From assembly GCA_963736425.1 (NCBI GenBank), contig CAVTOX010000002.1:1-64000 (forward strand): a stretch of 64,000 nucleotides of DNA, in the 5' to 3' direction. The notes below the pieces were generated by a model. That model was not told the DNA's origin. It searched no databases and was given only the letters and a program-made list of their open reading frames with translations. The position numbers and the translations under genes are program-made. Positions 55,224-62,546 of the stretch are shown here, in pieces. The stretch's first letter is position 1; the number at the start of each line of letters is the position of its first letter. The stretch is from Prado023 sp963736425. Its GTDB lineage: Bacteria > Actinomycetota > Actinomycetes > S36-B12 > CAIYMF01.

Positions 55224-58088
55224 TCAGCTGCAGCCGCTCGTGCTCCCGCAGCCCTCGCACACGTAGCACGAGCCGGCCGGTCGCATCTTCACGCCACAGG
55301 TCATGCACAGCGGGGCGTCGGACGCCTTCCCGTTGATCGCCTCGAGCAGCTCGGCTGAGGAGTGCACGTCATTCAGCGACAGCCCACCCCCGGCATGCCT
55401 GGCGGGCGGCGGCCCAGTCAGGCTGCCCAGCTGCTCCTCCACGGGCACCGACTGCGCCAGGCCCTCGACATCGATCTCGAGCTGCGAGCCGCCGTAGGCC
55501 GCAGCGACCTGGGCCGTGCGCTCCTCAGCGGTGAAGATCCCCAGACCCTCACGGCTGTCGTAGTCCAGGTAGTCCAGTGCCAGACGCCGGAAGATGTAGT
55601 CCACGATCGACTGCGCCATCCGGATGTCCGGGTCGTCGGTCATGCCTGAGGGCTCGAAGCGCATGTTCACGAACTTGTTGACGAACGCCTCCAGTGGGAC
55701 GCCGTACTGCAGGGCGATCGACGTGGCGATCGAGAAGGCGTCCATGACTCCCGCGAGTGTGGAACCCTGCTTGCCGAGCTTGAGGAAGACCTCGCCGAGA
55801 CCGTCGTCGGGGTAGGAGCCCGCCGTCATGTATCCCTCGGCCCCACCGACAGCGAATGAGACGGTCCGGCTCGGACGCGACTTGGGAAGGCGCTTGCGGA
55901 TCGGACGGTACTCGACCTCGACGGTGGGCACGTCAGCCCCAGCCTTCTTGGCCTTGCCGTCGGACAGGGGCTGGCCGACCTTGCAGTTGTCGCGGTAGAT
56001 CGCCAGGGCCTTGATGCCCATCTTCCAGGCCTGGAAGTAGATCTCCTCGACCTCCTCGATGGAGGCTGACTCGGGCATGTTCACCGTCTTGGAGATGGCT
56101 CCCGACAGGAAGGGCTGGCACGCAGCCATCATCCGTACGTGGCCCATCGGCGTGATCGCTCGCTCGCCCATGGCGCAGTCGAACACCGAGTAGTGCTCGA
56201 GCTTCAGCGCCGGCGCACCGATGACGTGGCCGTGCTCGGCGATGTACTCGACGATGGCCTCGATGGTCTCGCCCGTGTAGCCCAGGCGGACAAGTGCGCG
56301 CGGAATCACCTGGTTGACGATCTGCATGGAGCCGCCACCGACGAGCTTCTTGAACTTGACCAGGGAGAAGTCCGGCTCGATTCCGGTCGTGTCGCAGTCC
56401 ATCATGAAGCCGATGGTGCCGGTGGGTGCCAGGACTGAGGCCTGCGCGTTGCGCCAGCCATGCACGGTGCCGACCTGGATGCCCTCCTGCCAGACCTGCG
56501 AGGCGAGCGTGAGGATGCTGGCGTCCAGAGCCGAGTGCGTGCGCTGGGAGTCCGTTGCCGCCGCGTGCTTGCGCATCACCCGGGTGTGGGCGTCCTTGTT
56601 GCGGGCGTAGCCCTCGTACGGCCCGACGACGGAGGCCAGCTCCGCAGAACGCTTGTAGGCCGTGCCTGTCATGAGGCTCGTGATGGAGGCAGCCAGCGCG
56701 CGGCCTGCATCCGAGTCGTAGGCGAGCCCGGTGGCCATGAGCAGCGCGCCGAGGTTGGCGTAACCGATGCCCAGCTGGCGGAACTTGCGGGTGGTGTCGC
56801 CGATGGCCTCTGTCGGGAAGTCTGCGAAGCAGATCGAGATGTCCATCGCCGTGATGATGAACTCGACGGCCTTCTTGAACAGGGGCGCATCGAATGTGTC
56901 GTCGGCCTTGAGGAACTTCAGCAGGTTCAGCGACGCAAGGTTGCACGACGAGTTGTCAAGGCTCATGTACTCCGAGCACGGGTTGGACGCTGTGATCCGC
57001 CCCGACTCCGGGTTGGTGTGCCAGTCGTTGATCGTGTCGTCGTACTGGATGCCTGGGTCCGCGCAGGCCCAGGCGGCCTCCGCCATTGACCGGAACAGGG
57101 TCTTCGCGTCGAGGGTCTCGATCACCTCACCGGTCCCCCGTGCGACCAGGCCGAACTCGCGCTTCTCCTCGACCGCGCGCATGAACTCATCGGATACCCG
57201 CACGGAGTTGTTGGCGTTCTGGTACTGCACCGAAGTGATGTCCTTGCCGCCGAGGTCCATGTCGAAGCCCGCATCGCGAAGGACGCGGATCTTCTCCTCC
57301 TCGCGGACCTTGGTGGCGATGAACTCCTCGATGTCGGGGTGGTCGACGTCCAGGACGACCATCTTCGCGGCGCGCCGGGTGGCTCCACCGGACTTGATGG
57401 TGCCCGCCGAGGCGTCGGCCCCCCGCATGAAGGACACCGGACCCGACGCGGTCCCCCCGCTGGACAGCAGCTCCTTGCTGGAACGGATCCGCGACAGGTT
57501 CAAGCCCGCTCCGGACCCGCCCTTGAAGATCCAGCCCTCCTCGCGGTACCAGTTCAGGATCGAGTCCATCGTGTCGTCGACGGCCAGGATGAAGCAGGCG
57601 CTGACCTGCTGGGGCGAGGGGGTGCCGACGTTGAACCACACCGGGGAGTTGAACGAGAAGACCTGGTGCACCAGCATCCAGGTGAGCTCGTGCTCGAAGA
57701 TCTCGGCATCCTGCTCCGTCGCGAAGTAGCCGTGCTCGCGTCCCGCACGACCATAGGTGAGGACGACGCGGTCGATCAGCTGGCGCAGGCTGTTCTCGCG
57801 CTGCTCCGTTCCAGCGGCACCGCGGAAGTACTTCGTCGTCACGATGGTGTAGGCGTTGACCGACCAGAAGTCCGGGAACTCCACGCCGCGCTGCTCGAAC
57901 ACCGTCTCGTTGGTCTTCCAGTTGGTCTGGACGACGTCGCGGCTCTCCCACACGATGTCGTCATAGGGGTGGACACCCTCGATGGTGAACACGCGCTCGA
58001 AACGGACGCTCGGCACGACGCGGGGCCGCCTCTCTGCGCTGGTGCGGGTCTCGGCAGCCTTCTGGTTGTCCGACGATGCTCGGGTCAT
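55224..58088 (-). CDS. nrdJ: Adenosylcobalamin-dependent ribonucleotide reductase (class II)
   Basis: 954 residues from ATG 58088 (AGGAGAG just upstream). N-terminal region FERVFTIEGVHPYDDIVWE, catalytic FSFNSPVWFNVG, CFILAVDDTMDSILNW, GGSGAGLNLSRIRSSKELL, NPCSEYMSLDNSSCNLASL (active-site Cys and Glu), APTGTIGFMMDCDTTGIEP, and a C-terminal CMTCGVKMRPAGSCYVCEGC metal-binding tail. These are features of vitamin B12-dependent class II enzymes. It makes deoxyribonucleotides without oxygen, using coenzyme B12. It follows nrdR on the same strand; NrdR should repress it. Confidence 0.95.
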   Translation of the reverse strand: MTRASSDNQKAAETRTSAERRPRVVPSVRFERVFTIEGVHPYDDIVWESRDVVQTNWKTNETVFEQRGVEFPDFWSVNAYTIVTTKYFRGAAGTEQRENSLRQLIDRVVLTYGRAGREHGYFATEQDAEIFEHELTWMLVHQVFSFNSPVWFNVGTPSPQQVSACFILAVDDTMDSILNWYREEGWIFKGGSGAGLNLSRIRSSKELLSSGGTASGPVSFMRGADASAGTIKSGGATRRAAKMVVLDVDHPDIEEFIATKVREEEKIRVLRDAGFDMDLGGKDITSVQYQNANNSVRVSDEFMRAVEEKREFGLVARGTGEVIETLDAKTLFRSMAEAAWACADPGIQYDDTINDWHTNPESGRITASNPCSEYMSLDNSSCNLASLNLLKFLKADDTFDAPLFKKAVEFIITAMDISICFADFPTEAIGDTTRKFRQLGIGYANLGALLMATGLAYDSDAGRALAASITSLMTGTAYKRSAELASVVGPYEGYARNKDAHTRVMRKHAAATDSQRTHSALDASILTLASQVWQEGIQVGTVHGWRNAQASVLAPTGTIGFMMDCDTTGIEPDFSLVKFKKLVGGGSMQIVNQVIPRALVRLGYTGETIEAIVEYIAEHGHVIGAPALKLEHYSVFDCAMGERAITPMGHVRMMAACQPFLSGAISKTVNMPESASIEEVEEIYFQAWKMGIKALAIYRDNCKVGQPLSDGKAKKAGADVPTVEVEYRPIRKRLPKSRPSRTVSFAVGGAEGYMTAGSYPDDGLGEVFLKLGKQGSTLAGVMDAFSIATSIALQYGVPLEAFVNKFVNMRFEPSGMTDDPDIRMAQSIVDYIFRRLALDYLDYDSREGLGIFTAEERTAQVAAAYGGSQLEIDVEGLAQSVPVEEQLGSLTGPPPARHAGGGLSLNDVHSSAELLEAINGKASDAPLCMTCGVKMRPAGSCYVCEGCGSTSGCS

Positions 58089-58173
58089 GCGCTCTCCTAT
58101 GGATCGGCCGCGGCGGTTCGCGGTGGTTCCCCGGCAGGCCGGGTGGATGGACGTTCTGGATGATCGGGCGGTG

Positions 58174-58195
58174 CACACCGGCTCCCCCCGGTGTG
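58174..58195 (-). promoter_or_regulatory. Hairpin between nrdR and nrdJ
   Basis: CACACCGG (58174-58181) and CCGGTGTG (58188-58195) are perfect 8-bp complements around a 6-nt loop. It lies between the two genes of the operon, about 85 nt before nrdJ, and could set the ratio of the two transcripts. Confidence 0.45.
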
Positions 58196-58216
58196 GTCGT
58201 GCGGGGGTCGTGCGGG

Positions 58217-58705
58217 TCAGGTCACCCCTGAGCGCAGGTCCACTGGAGCGGAACCGACGCCCGCTGCAGCTCGGAGCAGGGTGATCTCGGCCTCGAAGTC
58301 CGCCAGGGATTCGAACGACCGGTAGACCGAGGCGAAGCGAAGGTAGGCCACCTCGTCGAGGATGCGAAGTGGGCCGAGGATGGCCATGCCGACGTCGTGG
58401 GAGGCGATTGCCGCCTGGCCGGAGGCCCTCAGGCTGTCCTCAACCTGCTGTGCGAGCAGGGCCAGGTCGTCCTCGCTGACAGGGCGGCCCTGGCAGGCCT
58501 TGCGCACGCCAGAGACGACCTTGTCCCTGCTGAATGGCTCGACGACACCCGAGCGCTTGACGACGAGCATGCTCATCGTCTCGACAGTGGTGAAACGCTG
58601 GCTGCAGGCGGGGCAGAGCCTGCGCCGACGGATCGCGGTCCCGTCGTCTGTGGAACGCGAGTCGACGACTCGGGTCTCTGTGGAGCGGCAGAACGGGCAG
58701 TACAT
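58217..58705 (-). CDS. nrdR: Transcriptional repressor NrdR
   Basis: 162 residues; GGGGAGGTGACCC precedes ATG 58705. Zinc ribbon with Cys3, Cys6, Cys31 and Cys34 (MYCPFC and LCPAC), then the ATP-cone domain (VVKRSGVVEPFSRDKVVSGV, KACQGRPVSEDDLALL). Full family length. NrdR senses dATP/ATP and represses ribonucleotide reductase genes, here presumably nrdJ 128 bp downstream. The region upstream of nrdR carries several repeats and a possible NrdR box. Confidence 0.95.
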   Translation of the reverse strand: MYCPFCRSTETRVVDSRSTDDGTAIRRRRLCPACSQRFTTVETMSMLVVKRSGVVEPFSRDKVVSGVRKACQGRPVSEDDLALLAQQVEDSLRASGQAAIASHDVGMAILGPLRILDEVAYLRFASVYRSFESLADFEAEITLLRAAAGVGSAPVDLRSGVT

Positions 58706-58756
58706 GGGTCACCTCCCCTGTCTCGGCGGGCCTCGCTGGGGGCGGACCGGCCACCG

Positions 58757-58850
58757 CCTGGGGATCACCCTGGGGATTACCTGTCCAGAACCTGTGGACG
58801 ATCAACCACAACCTGTGGATGACTTACACCGGTGTAACTACTAGATGTGG
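58757..58850. promoter_or_regulatory. Compact regulatory region upstream of nrdR
   Basis: Within 94 bp: a tandem pair CCTGGGGATCAC/CCTGGGGATTAC (58757-58780); two DnaA-box-like sites TGTGGACGA (58793-58801) and TGTGGATGA (58814-58822), complements TCGTCCACA and TCATCCACA, with a 21-bp period; the perfect palindrome TTACACCGGTGTAA (58824-58837); and CTAGATGTGG (58841-58850), whose complement CCACATCTAG resembles the core of NrdR boxes. The nrdR promoter should lie among these. Confidence 0.5.
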
Positions 58851-58912
58851 TGAACCGTAGACCCTGGAACCCGAGGACGCAAGCATTGCGGAGGAAATCT
58901 TCACCGGTGGGC

Positions 58913-59281
58913 TCAGGAGGTGCTGGGAACCAGGAGAACCTGACCAGGCTGGATGAGGTTCGAGCGCATGCCGTTGAGCTCACGGATGCGGGTGACCACC
59001 TCGCGCGGGTCGGCTTCGGGCGACGTCCGACCAGCGATGAGCCACAGGGAGTCGCCCTGGACCACCACGACACTATGGGCACTGACTGGACGGGGTGGTG
59101 AGGTGTCCGCAGCCAGAGCGCGTCCGCCGCCCACCACGTCGGTGACGCTGATGCCCAGCAGCACCACCAGCGCGGCCAGCACCCCGCTGCGGGCGAGGCG
59201 TCCCCGGCGCGTGAGACGAACGTCGAGTGCCGAGGTCGGGCCGCTCGGGGCCCAGACTGCGGCAGTTCCGTATGTGGACAT
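58913..59281 (-). CDS. LysM-domain cell-division regulator-like protein (ChiZ/Rv2719c position)
   Basis: 122 residues; GAGGAGGTCGCG precedes ATG 59281. One hydrophobic segment (SGVLAALVVLLGISVTDVVG) after a basic N-terminus, then a short linker and a C-terminal LysM domain (VVVQGDSLWLIAGR, IRELNGMRSNLIQPGQVLLV). The gene is divergent from lexA and downstream-adjacent to nrdR in the same order as Rv2718c-Rv2719c-Rv2720 in Mycobacterium tuberculosis, where the LysM protein ChiZ restrains division during DNA damage. An SOS box (59293-59306) is 11 bp from its start codon. Membrane-anchored with the LysM domain outside. Confidence 0.8.
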   Translation of the reverse strand: MSTYGTAAVWAPSGPTSALDVRLTRRGRLARSGVLAALVVLLGISVTDVVGGGRALAADTSPPRPVSAHSVVVVQGDSLWLIAGRTSPEADPREVVTRIRELNGMRSNLIQPGQVLLVPSTS

Positions 59282-59292
59282 CGCGACCTCCT

Positions 59293-59306
59293 CGAACTGA
59301 TGTTCG
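59293..59306. promoter_or_regulatory. SOS (LexA) box at the LysM gene
   Basis: CGAACTGATGTTCG matches the actinobacterial LexA half-site pattern CGAAC-N4-GTTCG. It overlaps the 5' end of the LysM gene leader. Adjoining bases extend the dyad pattern (GATGTTCGCTCGAACATC, 59299-59316). Confidence 0.7.
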
Positions 59307-59359
59307 CTCGAACATCTGTGCTAGTTGTACCACCACAGGACGACACGCTCAAGCCAAAA

Positions 59360-59375
59360 TCGAACAAATGTTTGA
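59360..59375. promoter_or_regulatory. SOS (LexA) box upstream of lexA
   Basis: TCGAACAAATGTTTGA fits the actinobacterial LexA consensus CGAACRNRYGTTYG at every position. It lies about 130 bp before the lexA ATG and serves lexA autoregulation, possibly also the divergent LysM gene. Confidence 0.85.
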
Positions 59376-59503
59376 ACAATTGCTGCTCCGGCGGTAGCGT
59401 TCATTGCAGGCGGCCACCCATCGACTGCCTGAAGACAAGGCTCGCGCAGGGGTCTGACATCGCCACGTCGGACAGCTCATGAGGTACTGAACTGGAGGGC
59501 ACC

Positions 59504-60175
59504 ATGGCCACGATCCACCCACTCCCCGACTCCCCCGAGGACCACGTGGGACTCACGGTGCGCCAGCGCCGGATCCTCGAAGTCATCGTCCGCTCAGTCG
59601 AGGGCCGCGGCTATCCGCCCAGCGTGCGGGAGATCGGCGAGGCCGTCGGTCTCAACTCCCCGTCGAGTGTCGCCCACCAGCTCAAGGTCCTGGAGGCCAA
59701 GGGGGTCCTGCGCCGGGACCCGAACCGCCCGCGTGCGATGGAGGTCCTTGATCCCTACAGCCATGCGGCCGATCCGACCGACAGTGGCAATGCCGCACCC
59801 AGCGCAGTCATGGTGCCCCTGGTCGGTCAGATCGCTGCGGGTGGACCGATCCTGGCCGAACAGGTGGTCGAGACGGTGTTCCCCCTGCCCCGCGAGCTGG
59901 TGGGAGATGGTGACCTGTTCCTGCTCAAGGTGAAGGGTGACTCGATGATCGACGCGGCCATCTGCGATGGCGACTTCGTGGTGATCCGAGCCGGCCAAGG
60001 CGCGGAGAACGGTGCAATCGTCGCCGCCCTGCTCGAGGACGAGGCCACGGTCAAGACCCTCAAGCGACGCGATGGGCACTCCTGGCTCATGCCCCACAAC
60101 CCGGCCTACGAGCCGATCAACGGTGACAACGCGGTGATCATGGGGACGGTCGTGGCGGTGCTCCGGCGCGTCTGA
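59504..60175 (+). CDS. lexA: SOS repressor LexA
   Basis: 223 residues from ATG 59504 (GGAGGGCACC upstream). N-terminal winged helix (LTVRQRRILEVIVRSVEGRG, SVREIGEAVGLNSPSSVAHQ), self-cleavage bond Ala112-Gly113 in QIAAGGPIL, and peptidase S24 dyad Ser147 (GDSMID) and Lys184 (ATVKTLKR). It represses DNA-damage genes until RecA filaments trigger autoproteolysis. Two LexA boxes lie in the intergenic region shared with the LysM gene. Confidence 0.97.
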   Translation: MATIHPLPDSPEDHVGLTVRQRRILEVIVRSVEGRGYPPSVREIGEAVGLNSPSSVAHQLKVLEAKGVLRRDPNRPRAMEVLDPYSHAADPTDSGNAAPSAVMVPLVGQIAAGGPILAEQVVETVFPLPRELVGDGDLFLLKVKGDSMIDAAICDGDFVVIRAGQGAENGAIVAALLEDEATVKTLKRRDGHSWLMPHNPAYEPINGDNAVIMGTVVAVLRRV

Positions 60176-60226
60176 GTACATCAGTCAGCCTGACCGGGGC
60201 GCGCCTGCTGGCCTAGTCTTCTGAAC

Positions 60227-61606
60227 GTGAGCGAGACACCCAAGCTGGAACCTGCTGAGCGTGTGCAGGCCGGTGCGGAGGCCAGACGCGCGCTGCCCCG
60301 GCAATCCCTGTCCGAATGGGCGGCCGACACTGCCCGGCCAGACCCGGTCGACCTCTTGATCGCCCAGGGAAGCGCAAGGATCACCAGCCTCGTCCCGATC
60401 CGGCACGGGCGTATGAGCACCTCAACCTTCGCGTTCTATCGCGGGTCGGCGGTCGTCATGGCTGCGGACCTCGCCAGTCAGCCGCACACTGGATTGACGG
60501 TTCAGCTGTGCGGCGATGCACACATCGCCAACTTCGGGATGTTCGCCTCGCCCGAGCGCACGTTGCTCTTCGACCTCAACGATTTCGATGAGACCCACCC
60601 GGGGCCGTTCGAATGGGACGTGAAGCGTCTGGCCGCCTCAGCAGTGTTGACAGCCCGGTCCAACGGGTGGCGAACCTCGGCACAACGAGCGATGGCACTG
60701 ACTGTTGCTCAGGCCTACCGGGAGGCAATGCGCACATTCGCGGGGAAGAGCACGCTGGACGTCTGGTACTCGCGCCTCGACGTCTCGAACATCGGACAAC
60801 TGGCCAGCAGCATGCCTCCCGAGTCCACCCTCGCCCGGGTGGAGCGCTCGATCGAGGGGGCCCGGCGCCGCACCAATCTCCAGGCGATGGGCAAGCTCAC
60901 CACCGTGGTGGACGGCCAGCGGCAGTTCGTGGAGGACCCACCACTGCTCACGAGGGTCAGCCCCGAGCACGCGGAACTTCTGGGCCGGGATGCGATGCTC
61001 GCCTATCGCCACACGCTGGTCTCGGATCGGGCGGCGCTGCTCGACCAGTTCCATGTCGTTGACGTGGCCCGCAAGGTGGTGGGTGTGGGCAGCGTGGGGA
61101 CGCGCTGCTACGTCCTGCTGATGCAGGGGATCGACGGGGGCGATCCCCTGGTGCTCCAGTTCAAGGAGGCCACATCGTCGGTCCTCGAGCCCTACACGCA
61201 ACCCAGCGAGTTGGACCATCATGGCGCCAGAGTCGTTGCGGGCCAGCGGATCATGCAGGCTGCCTCAGACATCTTCATCGGCTGGACCTCGGCCACTGAC
61301 GCGCACAACGTCGTGCACGACTCCTACGTCCGACAACTGCGCGACATGAAGTTCTCCCCCGACCTGTCGGCCCTGGATGAGGCCGGCCTGCAGATGTACC
61401 TGCATGCCTGTGGCTGGACCCTCGCGCGGGCGCACGCCCGCTCCGGCGATCGTCTGGCGATCACCGCCTACCTCGGGCGGAGCGGCAAGTTCGACGAGGC
61501 GATCGCCTCATGGTCGATGGGGTACGCCGACCAGGCGGGGGCCGATCACGAGGCGATGGTGCACGCGATCCGGATGGCGCGGCTGCCCGCCATCACCGGG
61601 GTGTGA
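60227..61606 (+). CDS. DUF2252 family protein, leaderless
   Basis: 459 residues from GTG 60227; TAGTCT stands 7 nt upstream, indicating leaderless transcription. Family landmarks: IRHGRMSTSTFAFYRGSA, LCGDAHIANFGMFASPE, DLNDFDETHPGPFEWDVKRL, VGSVGTRCYVLLMQG and LQFKEATSSVLEPY. The HGDxHxxN-like GDAHIANFG and DFDE motifs recall kinase/phosphotransferase active sites, which suggests an aminoglycoside-phosphotransferase-like fold. The function of DUF2252 is unknown. It is about 50 bp downstream of lexA but has its own promoter. Confidence 0.85.
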   Translation: MSETPKLEPAERVQAGAEARRALPRQSLSEWAADTARPDPVDLLIAQGSARITSLVPIRHGRMSTSTFAFYRGSAVVMAADLASQPHTGLTVQLCGDAHIANFGMFASPERTLLFDLNDFDETHPGPFEWDVKRLAASAVLTARSNGWRTSAQRAMALTVAQAYREAMRTFAGKSTLDVWYSRLDVSNIGQLASSMPPESTLARVERSIEGARRRTNLQAMGKLTTVVDGQRQFVEDPPLLTRVSPEHAELLGRDAMLAYRHTLVSDRAALLDQFHVVDVARKVVGVGSVGTRCYVLLMQGIDGGDPLVLQFKEATSSVLEPYTQPSELDHHGARVVAGQRIMQAASDIFIGWTSATDAHNVVHDSYVRQLRDMKFSPDLSALDEAGLQMYLHACGWTLARAHARSGDRLAITAYLGRSGKFDEAIASWSMGYADQAGADHEAMVHAIRMARLPAITGV

Positions 61607-61631
61607 CCCCCGCACGGAGAGGTCGGTCGCC

Positions 61632-61661
61632 TGTAGTGCACTACACCCCCAGGGGTATGCT
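61632..61661 (+). promoter_or_regulatory. Operator-like palindromes at the peroxiredoxin promoter
   Basis: TGTAGTGCACTACA (61632-61645) is a perfect 14-bp palindrome. It overlaps ACACCCCCAGGGGTAT (61643-61658), a C-tract/G-tract inverted repeat of the kind bound by CsoR/RcnR/CstR repressors. TATGCT (61656-61661) would be the -10 box. Two regulators or one with an extended site could act here. Confidence 0.5.
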
Positions 61662-61769
61662 GGTGGCCTGCCCCAGCGGGGCTGATGCGAACACAGAAGG
61701 TCGCTGAAGGTGCCGTCCACAGCTGACAATCCCGCCGGACGGGCAGGCACACCGCATCAAGGAGCTGCA

Positions 61770-62495
61770 ATGACCGAGACCACCCTTCCCGTCGCGACCA
61801 CCATGCCACGCATCGGAGATCCCGCCCCCGCCTTCACGGCGGTCACCACCCAGGGCCCGATCACCTTCCCCGAGGACTATGCCGGCCGCTGGGTGATCCT
61901 GTTCAGCCATCCCGCGGACTTCACCCCGGTGTGCACGACGGAGTTCATGACGTTCGCGTCCCTGGAGGACAAGTTCACCGAGCTCAACACCGCGCTGGTC
62001 GGGCTGTCGGTGGACGGCCTGTACAGCCACATCGCGTGGCTGCGCAGGATCAAGGAGACGATCGAGTTCCGGGGGATGTCCGACGTCGAGGTGACGTTCC
62101 CGCTCATCGAGGACATCACGATGAACGTGGCCCGCGCCTACGGGATGATCATGCCCGGTGAGGACTCCACCAAGGCCGTCCGCGCAGTCTTCGTGATCGA
62201 TCCGAAGGGCGTCATCCGCACGATCATCTACTACCCGCTGAGCCTGGGACGGAACTTCGACGAACTGCTCCGCGTGGTGACCGCGCTGCAGACAGCCGAT
62301 GCGTTCTCGGTGGCCACCCCGGCCGATTGGCGCCCCGGAGAGCCCGTGATCGTTCCGCCGGCCGGGTCCTGTGGCGTCGCCAAGGACCGGATGGACGGCC
62401 ACGTCGACGGCGTCACCTGCGTGGACTGGTTCTTCTGCACCAAGGAGATCTCCGCGCAGGAGATCGACGAGGCGATCCGCCAGCCGAATCGCTGA
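61770..62495 (+). CDS. 1-Cys peroxiredoxin (Prx6-like)
   Basis: 241 residues from ATG 61770 with AAGGAGCTGCA upstream. Thioredoxin fold with peroxidatic Cys55 in HPADFTPVCTTEF, then VGLSVDGLYSHIAWLRRIKE and VRAVFVIDPKGVIRTIIYYP, which with the long C-terminal dimerisation region mark the Prx6 group. Additional Cys are in GSCGVAKDRMDG, GVTCVDW and FFCTKE. It reduces hydrogen peroxide and alkyl hydroperoxides in the cytoplasm. The promoter carries a CsoR/CstR-like operator, which could tie it to copper or persulfide stress. Confidence 0.88.
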   Translation: MTETTLPVATTMPRIGDPAPAFTAVTTQGPITFPEDYAGRWVILFSHPADFTPVCTTEFMTFASLEDKFTELNTALVGLSVDGLYSHIAWLRRIKETIEFRGMSDVEVTFPLIEDITMNVARAYGMIMPGEDSTKAVRAVFVIDPKGVIRTIIYYPLSLGRNFDELLRVVTALQTADAFSVATPADWRPGEPVIVPPAGSCGVAKDRMDGHVDGVTCVDWFFCTKEISAQEIDEAIRQPNR

Positions 62496-62509
62496 GCCAG
62501 ATCTGGGCG

Positions 62510-62540
62510 AGCACCCCACCCGCGGGAATCAGGGGGTGCT
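62510..62540. terminator. Bidirectional terminator-like hairpin
   Basis: AGCACCCC (62510-62517) and GGGGTGCT (62533-62540) are perfect complements around a 15-nt loop, placed between the converging peroxiredoxin (ends 62495) and helicase (ends 62547) genes. Confidence 0.65.
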
Positions 62541-62546
62541 GGCCGC

